Part shown: in pieces, positions 9,624-18,549 of the stretch
Layout of the letters: every line of letters begins with the position of its first letter
Position numbering within the stretch: position 1 is the stretch's first letter
The notes under the pieces: generated by a model
The model's input: the letters and a program-made list of their open reading frames with translations, nothing else
What the model was told of the DNA's origin: nothing
Databases searched by the model: none
Assembly: GCA_019739225.1 (NCBI GenBank)
Contig: JAHHDT010000001.1
Location: forward strand, 186,001-250,000
Direction of reading: 5' to 3'
DNA length: 64,000 nt
Source: Aquamicrobium sp.
GTDB taxonomy: Bacteria; Pseudomonadota; Alphaproteobacteria; Rhizobiales; Rhizobiaceae
Made by a program: the position numbers and the translations under genes

Positions 9624-10478
9624 ATGTGTGTCAACAACGATCCGAAGGGTACGACGCCCGGTCGCCTTTCCCGCCGCTTCTTCATTGCCTCCATGCCGCT
9701 TTTTCTGGCGGCCTGTACGAAGACGGGCGCAGTGCTGGAATCGGTCGGGCCGACTGGGCCCGATCCGTATTACGTCGCCATGTATGGCGCCAAGCCTGAC
9801 GAGCAGTTCCCGCTGCCCGCCACCGACATTCGCCAGGTCGACGAACGCTTCTTCCGCCAGCAGGTCGACTATCATCGCTCGGAACCGACCGGCACGCTGG
9901 TCGTGGATACCGCGAACCGCTTCCTCTATCTTGTACAGGAAGGCGGCAAGGCGATGCGCTACGGCATCGGCGTCGGCAAGGCCGGCCTGGAGTTCGAGGG
10001 AGAGGCACGCGTGGCGCGCAAGGCCCAGTGGCCGCGCTGGACGCCCACCCAGAGCATGATTGCGCGCGAGCCCGACCGCTACGCGCAATATGCCGGCGGC
10101 ATGGAGCCAGGCCTGACCAACCCGCTTGGCCCCCGGGCGCTGTACCTGTTCCAGGGCAATCAGGATACGCTTTATCGTATCCACGGCACGTCGGAGCCGT
10201 GGTCTATCGGCCTCGCCGTGTCGTCCGGCTGTATCCGCCTGTTCAATCAGGACATCATCGACCTCTACAACCGTATCCCGATCGACACGGTGGTCGTCGT
10301 GCTCCAGAACGAGCCGTTGATGTATCCCCAGCGTCAGGTGCCGGAATGGGTGGCAAGGCAGATCAACCCCCGTCAGCCCGCTGTTCAGCCCGCCGTGCAG
10401 CCTGCAAGCGAGGCTGCATCGCTGCCGCAGGGCCAGGCTGGTGCCATGCAGCCACGCCGCCCCGCCATGGACATCTGA
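9624..10478 (+). CDS. L,D-transpeptidase lipoprotein (YkuD domain)
   Basis: The 284-residue protein has a twin-arginine-like leader SRRFFIASMPLFLAAC that is also a lipobox, with lipidated Cys at residue 31. A YkuD domain follows, with catalytic motif HGTSEPWSIG...SSGCIRL and active Cys at 203. Such enzymes form 3-3 peptidoglycan cross-links or attach lipoproteins to meso-diaminopimelate in the periplasm. Rhizobiales carry many of them and depend on L,D-cross-links. The C-terminus (about 245-284) is a Pro/Ala/Gln-rich tail. The gene is convergent with dinB, with only 9 bases between stops. The exact paralogue cannot be named. Confidence 0.9.
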   Translation: MCVNNDPKGTTPGRLSRRFFIASMPLFLAACTKTGAVLESVGPTGPDPYYVAMYGAKPDEQFPLPATDIRQVDERFFRQQVDYHRSEPTGTLVVDTANRFLYLVQEGGKAMRYGIGVGKAGLEFEGEARVARKAQWPRWTPTQSMIAREPDRYAQYAGGMEPGLTNPLGPRALYLFQGNQDTLYRIHGTSEPWSIGLAVSSGCIRLFNQDIIDLYNRIPIDTVVVVLQNEPLMYPQRQVPEWVARQINPRQPAVQPAVQPASEAASLPQGQAGAMQPRRPAMDI

Positions 10479-10487
10479 GCCACCCGC

Positions 10488-11804
10488 TCAGCCTTCACTT
10501 TCACGTGGCGGCCGTCCGCGGCTGCCACGTCCGAACGTGTAGCCGGTTTCAACCGCCTTGCCGCCGAACTTGGCGCGCAGGGCGTCGATGGCGCCTTCGG
10601 CCATTGCGCGCTTCCTCGATCCCACATCAACCAGATCCGGTGGGTCGGCGCGGCCGTCGTCGCCCAGATCGCTGACGCCGATGCCGATCAGCCGGTAGCG
10701 TGTGCCGTCGGCTTCCTTGCGCAGCAGTTCAAGCCCGGTTGCGAAGATGCGGTCTGCGAGGCGCGTCGCATCCGGAAGCTGGCGGTTGCGCGTCCTGATC
10801 CGGAAATCGGCGCTTTTCAGCTTGAGCACCACGGTGCGGCCGGCGATGCCGGATTTCTTCAGCCGGGCGGAGACCTTTTCCGACAGCGCCCTGAGGATCG
10901 GCACAAGGTCCTCGACGGTCGCAAGATCGTTGTCGAAGGTCGTTTCCGCCGACACGCTCTTGGCGTCGTGGTCGGGATGGACACGCCGATCGTCCAGCCC
11001 GCGCGACAACCGGTACAACCGCATGCCCATGCTGCCATAGCGGCGCATCAGCTCGGCCTGTTCCATCGTCTGCAACTGGCCGATGGTGTGGATACCGTCC
11101 TGCGCGAGTGTGGCGGCAAAAGCCTTGCCGACGCCCCAGATCATGGAAACCGGCTGGCCGGCCAGGAATGACAGTGCTTCCGCCTCGCCGATGACCGAGA
11201 AGCCGCGTGGCTTGGCGAAATCCGAGGCCACCTTCGCCAGGAACTTGCAGTAGGAAAGCCCGACCGAAACGGTGATGCCGACTTCCTTCTCGACCTGTCT
11301 GGCGAAAGAAGCCAGCACCAATGCCGGCGGACGCCCGTGCAGCTTCTGCGTGCCCGCGAGGTCTAAAAACGCTTCATCGATGGAGATCGGCTCGACCAGC
11401 GGCGTCAGCGCCTGCATCATGGCGCGCACCTGCCGGCCGACGGTGACATATTTCTCCATGTCAGGCTTTATGACGATGGCATCGGGGCAGGCATCCAGTG
11501 CCTTGAACATCGGCATGGCGGACCGCACGCCACGGATGCGGGCAATGTAGCAGGCCGTGGACACGACGCCGCGCTTTCCGCCGCCGATGATGACGGGCTT
11601 GTCGCGCAGCTCCGGCCGGTCGCGCTTTTCCACCGCAGCGTAGAAGGCATCGCAATCGACATGTGCGAGCGACAGCGAATAGAGCTCGCCGTGGCGTGCA
11701 AGCCGCGGCGATCCGCAGGCGTCACAGCGCCTGCGCGCAAGTTTCTGCAGCGCGAGGCAGTCGCGGCAGAAGCCGTGCTCGGGGTCGTTGACAGCGGCTG
11801 GCAT
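10488..11804 (-). CDS. dinB: Y-family DNA polymerase IV (DinB) with N-terminal zinc finger
   Basis: The 438-residue enzyme carries Y-family catalytic blocks: [23 protein letters not shown] with the first metal-binding Asp, SIDEAFLDL with the catalytic Asp-Glu, and the helix-hairpin-helix [16 protein letters not shown]. It synthesises across lesions in an error-prone way. Ahead of the polymerase core is a four-Cys finger, FCRDC...RRCDACGS (residues about 11-30), common in rhizobial DinB proteins. I chose the ATG at 11804. Upstream in-frame ATGs at 11816 and 11861 are poorer, since a LexA-type box at 11811-11825 would cover the start at 11816. The box indicates SOS control. Confidence 0.92.
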   Translation of the reverse strand: MPAAVNDPEHGFCRDCLALQKLARRRCDACGSPRLARHGELYSLSLAHVDCDAFYAAVEKRDRPELRDKPVIIGGGKRGVVSTACYIARIRGVRSAMPMFKALDACPDAIVIKPDMEKYVTVGRQVRAMMQALTPLVEPISIDEAFLDLAGTQKLHGRPPALVLASFARQVEKEVGITVSVGLSYCKFLAKVASDFAKPRGFSVIGEAEALSFLAGQPVSMIWGVGKAFAATLAQDGIHTIGQLQTMEQAELMRRYGSMGMRLYRLSRGLDDRRVHPDHDAKSVSAETTFDNDLATVEDLVPILRALSEKVSARLKKSGIAGRTVVLKLKSADFRIRTRNRQLPDATRLADRIFATGLELLRKEADGTRYRLIGIGVSDLGDDGRADPPDLVDVGSRKRAMAEGAIDALRAKFGGKAVETGYTFGRGSRGRPPRESEG

Positions 11805-11810
11805 CGATGC

Positions 11811-11825
11811 GAACATAACAAGAAC
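11811..11825 (-). promoter_or_regulatory. LexA (SOS) box of dinB
   Basis: On the minus strand the sequence is GTTC-TTGTTAT-GTTC, an exact match to the alphaproteobacterial LexA operator GTTC-N7-GTTC. It ends 7 bases before the chosen dinB start, where bound repressor would block transcription. The divergent GNAT gene starts 71 bases to the other side and could be influenced too. Confidence 0.8.
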
Positions 11826-11895
11826 AAGCGCAATCTTAATCCATGTGAGGCGCCTCAACAAGGCGGGTGCGCAAAGCTATGCGGTGGAGGTGGGA

Positions 11896-12498
11896 ATGGC
11901 CGGGTTGAAAGGCGTGGAGCCGGAAATCCTGCCGCTGACGCCGGAGCGGTGGCCACTATTCGAGGATCTCTTCGGCAGGCAGGGCGCCTGCTATGGCTGC
12001 TGGTGTACGCATTTCCGTTTGCGGCCCGCTCTTCGGCGGGAAAATGATCGCCAGCGCAACAAGGACTTCATCCATGCTCGGATCGAGGCGGGCCCGCCGC
12101 CCGGCCTGCTCGCGGTGCAAGATGGTCAGGCCATCGGCTGGATGCAGATCGGCCCCCGCGCCGACGTGCCCGAGTGGAACAATGCCGGAAGGGTTTCGGC
12201 GCCGCTCGATCCGGAAGACGCCGGGGATGCCGCGATCTGGGCGATCTCCTGCTTTTTCATACGTGTAAAGGCGCGCGGGACCGGACTGTCCCACCGGCTG
12301 GTTGCTGCAGGCGTCGATTTCGCGCGGCGCTCTGGCGCAAAGCAGCTCGAAGCTTGTCCGATCGATCTGTCACGGGACTCGCGCTCGATCGGCCTGTTCG
12401 TTGGTTCGACGCGCGTTTTCGAAAAGGCCGGGTTTTCGCCAGTCGTGGTGCGCAAACCAGGCCGTCCGCTCATGCGAATCGAACTGGAAGGCACGTGA
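11896..12498 (+). CDS. GNAT-family N-acetyltransferase
   Basis: The 200-residue protein shows a GNAT pattern: substrate strands, then GLLAVQDGQAIGWMQIGPR, the beta-4 region CFFIRVKARGTGLSHRLVAAGVDFARRSGA with the acetyl-CoA pyrophosphate loop, and a C-terminal VFEKAGFSPVV strand. Near the N-terminus is a Cys/Trp cluster GACYGCWCTHFRL, seen in a GNAT subgroup of unknown substrate. The ATG at 11896 follows GGAGGTGGGA, an excellent ribosome-binding site. Frames extending upstream to 11788 would cross the dinB operator and are rejected. The acceptor substrate is unknown. Confidence 0.85.
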   Translation: MAGLKGVEPEILPLTPERWPLFEDLFGRQGACYGCWCTHFRLRPALRRENDRQRNKDFIHARIEAGPPPGLLAVQDGQAIGWMQIGPRADVPEWNNAGRVSAPLDPEDAGDAAIWAISCFFIRVKARGTGLSHRLVAAGVDFARRSGAKQLEACPIDLSRDSRSIGLFVGSTRVFEKAGFSPVVVRKPGRPLMRIELEGT

Positions 12499-12521
12499 GC
12501 GGATTTCCCGCGCCGCGACGA

Positions 12522-13178
12522 TCAGAGGCCGAGTGCCTCGGCGATGCGCCCGCTGGCTTCCGGCCAGTCTTCGACGACCAGAATATCCTCGGTCACCGGC
12601 GGAAGCAGCGCGCGCAGCGAGTTGTCGGCCATGAGATGGAAGAGATGGGCGTCGGGCACGAACTCCCGCGCGGAAACGAGATTGTGCGGCATGTCGTCGA
12701 CGAACGCCACCGGCCTTTCGCTTTCACCGCGCAGGCGCAGGATCGCCGGCCCCTTGGCCATCTCGGTCGTCAGCAGGGGGTAGGGCAGGCCCAGTTCGTC
12801 GAGATGCTTTCGTCGGACGTCGCGATGCCGGTGCGGCATGGCGGTCAGAAGCACGATTTCCGCATCGCGCGCGATCGTGCCGAGCGCTTCGGCCGCACCA
12901 TCCGTCAGCGTTTGCCACGACGCCTGGCTGTCGAAGAAATTGCCGAGCAGTTCGCGCACCTGATGCTGCTCGGCGGCCGCGCCGGTTTCAAGATGGAAGA
13001 CGTTGCCAGTCAACCGGAAGCTTCCCATGTCCAGCCGATAGCCTTGCTGGCCCAGGTAACGCGGGAAAGGCCTGATGAATTCCAGCAGCACATCGTCGAC
13101 GTCGAGAACCAGCAGCGGCCGGTCGTCATGCGACAGTTCCTCGATCTGGCGCAGCGTTTCGGGATCGATCCCGCTCAT
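12522..13178 (-). CDS. HAD-superfamily hydrolase-like protein
   Basis: The 218-residue protein has HAD motif I as VLDVDDVLL (residues 24-32, DxDxV), motif II as VLLTAMPH, and motif IV as VAFVDDMPHN, in the right order and spacing for a phosphatase or phosphotransferase fold. The cap region between residues 45 and 100 is helical. The start ATG overlaps the stop of the upstream DUF3572 gene by 4 bases (ATGA), so the two form an operon. The substrate is unknown. Confidence 0.8.
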   Translation of the reverse strand: MSGIDPETLRQIEELSHDDRPLLVLDVDDVLLEFIRPFPRYLGQQGYRLDMGSFRLTGNVFHLETGAAAEQHQVRELLGNFFDSQASWQTLTDGAAEALGTIARDAEIVLLTAMPHRHRDVRRKHLDELGLPYPLLTTEMAKGPAILRLRGESERPVAFVDDMPHNLVSAREFVPDAHLFHLMADNSLRALLPPVTEDILVVEDWPEASGRIAEALGL

Positions 13179-13492
13179 GTGGAAGCCTCGAAGTGGTAGT
13201 CGCCGAAGGGAAGGGCACGCAGAGCTGCTGACACGCGGCTGGGCTCTGTCGCGGTCGCATCACAGAATGCGGTCAGCGTCGGCTCGTGCGCCATGATGAA
13301 TTGCAGGACGCCGGCCAGAAAGCCGGGTTCGCCCGCCGCCTGGCGTATCTGCGACACCTCGATACCGGAAAGCGCGAGAAACCGCGGCAGCAGCGTCGGG
13401 TCGGCGGCAACGAAGCCAAGCGCGGAAATCGCCAGCGCTTCGGCCTGGGTTGCATCCATTCGCTGCGGGAGGGAAACTGTTGGTCTGGACAT
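13175..13492 (-). CDS. DUF3572-family protein
   Basis: The 105-residue product matches the small alphaproteobacterial DUF3572 family by its core AEALAISALGFVAADPTLLPRFLALSGIEVSQIRQAA and the later FLAGVLQFIMAHEPTLTAFCDA. It is all helical with no catalytic motif I can name. I chose the ATG at 13492. An internal ATG at 13459 also fits the family start. It is first in a two-gene unit with the HAD protein (4-base overlap) and diverges from divK across 163 bases, a common rhizobial arrangement. Function is unknown. Confidence 0.82.
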   Translation of the reverse strand: MSRPTVSLPQRMDATQAEALAISALGFVAADPTLLPRFLALSGIEVSQIRQAAGEPGFLAGVLQFIMAHEPTLTAFCDATATEPSRVSAALRALPFGDYHFEAST

Positions 13493-13655
13493 GAAGCAGG
13501 CTGTAACGCAACCGGCCGGGTTGCGGCAAGCCGGCACAGCGACCTTGGGTTTTCCTTTCGTCAATCAAATTGCGTTAGTCTGCTCCCAAGAGTAGCTGTT
13601 TCATGCAGCGAATGTGGGCGGGCTGCGTTAACGAAGCCATGCGGGCAGGGCCGAG

Positions 13656-14027
13656 ATGTCGAAAAAGGTGATGATCGTCGAGGACAATGAGCTGAACATG
13701 AAGCTCTTCCGCGACCTCATCGAAGCAAGCGGATACGAAACGGTGCGCACCCGCAACGGGCTCGAGGCGCTCGATCTCGCGCGTGCGCATAAACCGGACC
13801 TCATTCTCATGGACATTCAGCTTCCCGAGGTTTCGGGGCTGGAAGTGACCAAATGGCTCAAGGAGGATGACGAACTGCATCCGATTCCGGTCATCGCCGT
13901 CACCGCTTTCGCGATGAAGGGAGACGAGGAGCGCATCCGCCAGGGTGGATGCGAGGCTTACATCTCAAAGCCGATCTCCGTCGGCAAGTTCATTGAGACG
14001 ATCAAATCCTATCTGGGCGACGCCTGA
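13656..14027 (+). CDS. divK: Single-domain response regulator DivK
   Basis: The 123-residue protein is a lone receiver domain: acidic pocket VEDNE, phospho-acceptor Asp53 in [13 protein letters not shown], Thr in AVTAFAM, and Lys in YISKPIS. There is no output domain. Sequence and position directly before pleD identify DivK, which signals between PleC/DivJ/DivL-type kinases and CckA to time CtrA activity. Its stop overlaps the pleD start by one base (TGATG), giving a tight operon. Confidence 0.95.
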   Translation: MSKKVMIVEDNELNMKLFRDLIEASGYETVRTRNGLEALDLARAHKPDLILMDIQLPEVSGLEVTKWLKEDDELHPIPVIAVTAFAMKGDEERIRQGGCEAYISKPISVGKFIETIKSYLGDA

Positions 14028-15403
14028 TGACCGCGCGAATCCTCGTAGTCGACGACGTCCCGGCCAATGTGAAGCTGCTGGAAGCCCGGCTGCTGGCCGA
14101 ATATTTCGAGGTGCTGGTCGCGCACAACGGCGCCGAGGCGCTGGAGATTTGCGAAAACAGCAAGGTCGATGTCGTCCTGCTTGACGTGATGATGCCGGAC
14201 ATGGACGGCTTCGAGGTCTGTCGGCGCCTGAAGGCCGACCCCGCGACGCATCACGTTCCGGTTGTCATGGTGACCGCGCTGGATCAGGTGTCGGACCGGG
14301 TGCGTGGCCTGGAGGCCGGCGCCGACGATTTCCTGACCAAACCGGTCAACGATCTGCAGCTCATGACGCGGGTCAAGAGCCTCGTGAGGCTGAAGACCCT
14401 CACCGACGAATTGCGGCTGCGTGCCGCGACCACGCGCAATATCGGCATCGAGGAGCTGCTGAGCCGCCGCGACATCGCTGCCGATGGACAGGCGAGCGTG
14501 CTGCTGGTGGAGACGCGCACGTCGGCCGGCGAGCGCATCGCAAAGATGCTGCGTGGCCGATGCACTCTGGCTATTGCCGATGATCCGCAGGCTGCCTTCT
14601 TCCAGGCCGCCGAGGGTGGGTTCGACTGCGTGATCATTTCGACGGACCTGGCCGGGTATGATCCGCTTCGGCTCTGCTCGCAGCTTCGTACGCTGGATCG
14701 CACCCGCTTCGTGCCGATCATGCTGCTCGCCGACGAAGGCGAGGAGGAAAGGCTGGTGCGCGCGCTCGAACTGGGCGTCAACGACTATCTTGTCCGCCCC
14801 ATCGATCAGCACGAGCTGATCGCGAGGCTGGCCACGCAGGTCAAGCGCAGGCGCTATAACGATCACCTGAGGGCAAGCGTGGCCGAGACGATCGAGATGG
14901 CGGTGACGGACGGCCTGACCGGCCTGCACAACCGTCGCTATCTGGACAGTCACCTTGCGACACTGTTCGACCGTGCGCGCAGCCGCCGCCGGCCGCTGTC
15001 GATGATGATCGCCGACATCGACCGCTTCAAGTCGATCAACGACACCTGGGGGCACGACGTCGGCGACGAGGTGCTGCGCGAATTTGCGAGCCGGCTCAGA
15101 AAGAATGTGCGCGGTATCGATCTTGCCTGCCGGATGGGCGGCGAGGAGTTCGTCATCGTCATGCCCGACACGGATGGCGAGATCGCGCAGAAAGTGGCCG
15201 AACGGATCAGAAGCCAGATAGAACAGGCGGCATTCTCGATCGGGGCCGACGGAAAGACTGTCCCCGTCACTGTCAGCGTCGGGGTCTCCGCCATGGCAAC
15301 GACAGCGCCCGACACGGTCGAGGCGATGATGAAGAGAGCGGATGTCGCACTCTACGAAGCCAAGAATGGCGGCCGCAATCGGGTCGTGGCTGCTGCGGCA
15401 TAG
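14027..15403 (+). CDS. pleD: Diguanylate cyclase response regulator PleD
   Basis: This 458-residue protein has the PleD order REC1-REC2-GGDEF. REC1 has phospho-acceptor Asp53 (VVLLDVMMPDMDG). REC2 (about 155-270) lacks it, with Ser at the aligned position in CVIISTDLAGYD, so it is an adaptor domain as known for PleD. The cyclase has the active-site GGEEF in RMGGEEFVIVMPDTDG and an RGID inhibitory I-site five residues before it, so product inhibition is expected. It makes cyclic di-GMP and in Caulobacter drives polar development. It is co-transcribed with divK. Confidence 0.95.
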   Translation: MTARILVVDDVPANVKLLEARLLAEYFEVLVAHNGAEALEICENSKVDVVLLDVMMPDMDGFEVCRRLKADPATHHVPVVMVTALDQVSDRVRGLEAGADDFLTKPVNDLQLMTRVKSLVRLKTLTDELRLRAATTRNIGIEELLSRRDIAADGQASVLLVETRTSAGERIAKMLRGRCTLAIADDPQAAFFQAAEGGFDCVIISTDLAGYDPLRLCSQLRTLDRTRFVPIMLLADEGEEERLVRALELGVNDYLVRPIDQHELIARLATQVKRRRYNDHLRASVAETIEMAVTDGLTGLHNRRYLDSHLATLFDRARSRRRPLSMMIADIDRFKSINDTWGHDVGDEVLREFASRLRKNVRGIDLACRMGGEEFVIVMPDTDGEIAQKVAERIRSQIEQAAFSIGADGKTVPVTVSVGVSAMATTAPDTVEAMMKRADVALYEAKNGGRNRVVAAAA

Positions 15404-15799
15404 CTTGCCGGATAAAGAAGCCGCGAACGAATCGCTCGGGCGCAAGACCCAAAAATTTACCGTAATCAATAACAGCCTGTCGCGATAGTTAAGAAACTAT
15501 TGCTTTCTTTGGGCTGTTGAGCGACTGTCACCTTGGGTAAGGCGGACGGACAGAGGGCTGTCCGCTTACGCCCAGCAAACACCCCATGATGCTCAGGTCC
15601 GCCGCATCTCCTGGGTCCGTGGGGTCGGCCGGCCGGCGCTGGCGACAAGTGGCCTCCTCGTACCGCTGCCAGCTGCCGACCGGCCCCCTTCTTCCTTAAA
15701 AAGTGCCTCGTGAAACACCGACCGAGCCCCAAGGCTCGGGGGGCGACGGATGACGAGGCTCGCGTGCTCCTGTCCATCGGTAGGCAGCAGCCGCAAACA
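15404..15799. other. Gene-free structured stretch between pleD and rpmG
   Basis: No open frame here has convincing protein composition on either strand. Instead there are nested complementary segments. GTAA-G-GCGGAC (15537-15547) pairs with GTCCGC-TTAC (15560-15569). CGCCCAGC (15569-15576) pairs with GCTGGCG (15638-15644). ACCCCA (15581-15586) pairs with TGGGGT (15620-15625), with CAGG/CCTG inside. CCGAGCC (15723-15729) pairs with GGCTCGG (15734-15740). A weak hairpin ATAGTT/AACTAT followed by T-rich DNA at 15485-15510 may end pleD transcription. The cluster could be a small structured RNA. I do not recognise one. Confidence 0.45.
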
Positions 15800-15826
15800 A
15801 AAATGCCGCCTGAAAGGCGGCATTTT
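15800..15826 (-). terminator. Rho-independent terminator of rpmG
   Basis: An 11-bp perfect stem AAAATGCCGCC/GGCGGCATTTT with a 5-base loop lies 23 bases beyond the rpmG stop. On the minus strand it is followed by TTTTTGTTT. This is a strong intrinsic terminator. Confidence 0.92.
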
Positions 15827-15849
15827 CAAGTCGTTCAAAAAGGGCGAGA

Positions 15850-16017
15850 TTACTTGATCTTCGCTTCCTTGAAGTCGACGTGCTTCTTGGCGATCGGGTC
15901 GTATTTGCGCTTGGTCATCTTCTCCGTCATCGTCCGGCTGTTCTTGCTGGTGACGTAGAAGAAGCCGGTGTCGGCGGTCGACAGAAGCTTAATCTTGATG
16001 GTCGTAGCCTTGGCCAT
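15850..16017 (-). CDS. rpmG: 50S ribosomal protein L33
   Basis: This 55-residue reading frame begins [20 protein letters not shown] and continues with [14 protein letters not shown] and [17 protein letters not shown]. It is the Cys-free L33 type found in most proteobacteria. L33 is a small basic protein near the E site of the large subunit. The gene is too short to stand out among longer frames but unmistakable. It stands alone with its own terminator and lies 112 bases downstream of the MFS gene on the same strand. Confidence 0.96.
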   Translation of the reverse strand: MAKATTIKIKLLSTADTGFFYVTSKNSRTMTEKMTKRKYDPIAKKHVDFKEAKIK

Positions 16018-16129
16018 TTTTCCAGTCCGCTATCCTAAGGGTGGGGTCGCCGCATCGATACGGGCGGCAGCCCGGTTGCGGAAAACTCGCGCGGACACAT
16101 AAAGAACACTGGCAGAAAGTCAAGCCCGA

Positions 16130-17326
16130 TCAGGCGGAAGGCGCGCGTACGGCAAGCCTGAAAGCGGCCAGCGCGAGATAGAGCCCGAAGAATACGGCGA
16201 TCGACCATGCAAAACCGTCGGGCCCGGCAACGTCCATGCCGATGCCGATGGCCTGCGGACCTATCAGCATGCCGATGCCATAGCAGAGAACGAAAGCCGC
16301 ATTGGCCGAGGCGAGATCGCGCCCCGAAAGGCGCGCGCCCAGATGCGCGAGTCCTATCGTGTAGAGCCCTGCAACCACGCCGCCCCAGAGGAAGAGGATG
16401 GCTGCACTGGCGTGCCAGTTGCCGGACACCGAGGGCAGGGCAAGCACACCGATGAGGCCGACCAGCGCGCAGATGATCAGAAGATGCCTGCGGTCGCGCA
16501 TGCGGTCGCTGAGCAGACCCAGCGGGATCTGAAGCACGACATTGCCGAGACCCACGGCTGTGAGCAGCAGGGCCGCTTCGGCCTCGGAATAGCCGATACG
16601 CGAACCGTAGACCGGAAACAGCGCGAAACCGCCGGTTTCGACCGCACCGAAGACGAGCACGGCGGCCGTTGCCATCGGCACCATCCAGATGTAGCGGGCA
16701 AAGCCGCTGGCGACCTGCGTTGCCGGACCGGACAGTTGCGGGCTTTCCCGCCAGGCGCTTGCGACAGGCACGGCTGCCAGCATCACCAGCGCGAAGGTGA
16801 TCCCGAACGGCGCAAATCCGCTCGATCCGACGAGCGAGAAGAGAAACGGTCCGAATGCAAAACCGAGCGACAGCACCGTCGCATACAGCCCAAGCACGAG
16901 CCCGCGCCGGTGCGGTGGTGCGGAGGTGGAAATCCAGAACTCCGACAGGATGAAGAGAACCGTCAGCGCGAAGTGCAGCACGGCCCGCAGCGGAAACCAC
17001 ATCCAGAAGGCCGGAGCGAAATAGAAGCCGACGAACGCCAGCCCTCCGGCCACGATCATGCCCAGCATCGTCGGCACCACGCCGAAGCGGATCGCGAGCG
17101 GCGTCGCGAAGGGGGCTGCGAGAATCGAGGCGATACCGGCGACTGCCGTGTTCGCGCCGATCATGGTGGCCGAATAACCGCGCGATTCGAGGATGACCGA
17201 CAGAAGCGGCACACCGAGACCGATGGCGATGCCGACCACGCTGATCGATGCGATCGCCGCGCCTATCGAAAGCCACCGCATGGCGACTTCAGGCTCATGC
17301 TGCGGAGCGGCCGGCGCAGTCGCCAT
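16130..17326 (-). CDS. MFS transporter
   Basis: The 398-residue protein has about twelve hydrophobic helices with MFS features: an Arg-rich loop after helix 2-3, PPHRRGLVLGLYATVLSLGFAFGPF in helices 4-5, and a central loop SDRMRDRRHLL (motif A-like) between helices 8 and 9. It resembles YcaD/CynX-like permeases, but the substrate cannot be told. The ATG at 17326 has AGGTGA five bases upstream. A GTG at 17335 is less likely. The NUDIX gene ends 29 bases upstream on the same strand. Confidence 0.85.
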   Translation of the reverse strand: MATAPAAPQHEPEVAMRWLSIGAAIASISVVGIAIGLGVPLLSVILESRGYSATMIGANTAVAGIASILAAPFATPLAIRFGVVPTMLGMIVAGGLAFVGFYFAPAFWMWFPLRAVLHFALTVLFILSEFWISTSAPPHRRGLVLGLYATVLSLGFAFGPFLFSLVGSSGFAPFGITFALVMLAAVPVASAWRESPQLSGPATQVASGFARYIWMVPMATAAVLVFGAVETGGFALFPVYGSRIGYSEAEAALLLTAVGLGNVVLQIPLGLLSDRMRDRRHLLIICALVGLIGVLALPSVSGNWHASAAILFLWGGVVAGLYTIGLAHLGARLSGRDLASANAAFVLCYGIGMLIGPQAIGIGMDVAGPDGFAWSIAVFFGLYLALAAFRLAVRAPSA

Positions 17327-17354
17327 CGGGGTCACCTGCGATTGTGGGAGGGGG

Positions 17355-18089
17355 TCAGAGGACGTCGCGGCAGAAGCGATTGTGGCGCATGTAGTAGAAC
17401 GGCGCCGGGCAGCCGGGCGAAAGCTCGGGGTCTTCCTTCAACTGCGCTTCGAGATCGTCCAGGATGGTGCGGGTGATCGCTGGAATGTCGGCTTCCTTGG
17501 CCTCGCTGAGCGGCAGCCAGATGATTTCTTCCAACTCGTTGGTCGGGCCGCCTTCGGGCAGTTCGACAGCGACATCGTCCTTGAAGGCCGCCAGAAAGCG
17601 CGTGTCGAAGCGACGCACACGTCCCGGAGGCGTTATGGCACGCGCGATGAAGCGAAGCCTGTCGAGCGACGGGCAGACGCTGTTTTCCGCAAAACCGGCC
17701 CAGTCCGCCTTGCCGGTCTCGAAGGCGCCCTTGCGGCCGATCAGCAGCCCGGCCTCTTCGTATGTCTCGCGCAGCGCCGACATGGCGATCGCGCGCGCCC
17801 GCGCCACTGTGGTGCGGGCGTTGACAAGTTTGCTTTCGACTTCAGGGTGAAGGCCGGCCGCCACGGGCACGCGGCTGTCTGCGGGGTCGGTACGCCCACC
17901 TGGAAAGACGAACTTGCCAGGCATGAAGGCGTGGCGCATGTGGCGCCGGCCCATGAGCACACGAACATCGCCGCCGTCGCGGTCGAGCAGGATCAGGGTC
18001 GCCGCGTCACGTGGCCGCTTGGGGCCGGCGCCGAGCGCGAAATCCTTGTTCTCGACCTTGTCGACCTCGGCGCGCGTCATGCCTTCCAT
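17355..18089 (-). CDS. NUDIX hydrolase
   Basis: The 244-residue protein has a NUDIX fold with FVFPGGRTDPADSR followed, after an insertion, by SALRETYEEAGLLIG, the RExxEEaG catalytic core that binds Mg2+. It belongs with the longer, CoA-pyrophosphatase-like NUDIX proteins of alphaproteobacteria with a C-terminal YYMRHNRF end. It would cleave a nucleoside diphosphate linked to an unknown moiety. The ATG at 18089 is preceded by GAGAGG. Open frame upstream to 18197 lies inside the DUF983 gene. It is likely co-transcribed with DUF983 and rnr. Confidence 0.88.
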   Translation of the reverse strand: MEGMTRAEVDKVENKDFALGAGPKRPRDAATLILLDRDGGDVRVLMGRRHMRHAFMPGKFVFPGGRTDPADSRVPVAAGLHPEVESKLVNARTTVARARAIAMSALRETYEEAGLLIGRKGAFETGKADWAGFAENSVCPSLDRLRFIARAITPPGRVRRFDTRFLAAFKDDVAVELPEGGPTNELEEIIWLPLSEAKEADIPAITRTILDDLEAQLKEDPELSPGCPAPFYYMRHNRFCRDVL

Positions 18090-18117
18090 GGGCCGTACCT
18101 CTCTCACCACCACGTCT

Positions 18118-18549
18118 TCAAAGTTCCGGATGTGTTTCCAGCGCGTCCGAACGGCCGGAGAAGCCGTGCATGCGCAGGGCCCACTGCAACCCGACAACCG
18201 CGCCCTTGACGGGTTGAAGCAGCGCGATAGTGGAAATCAGTGTCAGCGGTGTCCAGATCGCGAGATGCTGCCACGTCGAAAGCTCGAACATGCGCTCTGC
18301 GCCCATGAAGGCCCCGACGACGATATGCCCGACGATGAAGATCACCAGATAGGCCGGCAGGTCGTCGGCACGGTGGTGATGGTATTCCTCGCCACAAGCG
18401 TCGCAACGATCTGCGACCTTGAGGAAGCGGCCGAAAAGCCGGCCTTCGCCGCAATGCGGGCAGCGGCACATGAAGCCGCGCGCCATGGCGCGCAGAAGCG
18501 GGCGGTCGTTCGTGGCAGCACGGCCGAAAACCTGCTGTTCCATTGTCAT
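18118..18549 (-). CDS. DUF983 membrane protein
   Basis: The 143-residue protein starts with a four-Cys zinc-ribbon-like element, CRCPHCGEGRLFGRFLK...RCDACGEEYHHHRADD. Two membrane helices follow (about 65-85 and 93-115). This is the DUF983 architecture. No function is established. The start has AAGGAG five bases upstream and overlaps the rnr stop by 4 bases (ATGA), so it is translated with rnr. Confidence 0.9.
   Translation of the reverse strand: MTMEQQVFGRAATNDRPLLRAMARGFMCRCPHCGEGRLFGRFLKVADRCDACGEEYHHHRADDLPAYLVIFIVGHIVVGAFMGAERMFELSTWQHLAIWTPLTLISTIALLQPVKGAVVGLQWALRMHGFSGRSDALETHPEL

Noticed and set aside
14009-15469. Minus-strand open frame of 486 codons opposite pleD
   Set aside because: pleD has full REC-REC-GGDEF motifs in the plus frame. 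The opposite frame has none.
15466-15777. Minus-strand ORF of 103 codons in the pleD-rpmG gap
   Set aside because: The translation is Arg/Gly/Pro-rich and does not resemble a folded protein. The region is better explained by RNA-like pairing.
15593-15838. Minus-strand ORF of 81 codons overlapping the rpmG terminator
   Set aside because: Its first codons lie within the rpmG terminator stem and composition is poor.
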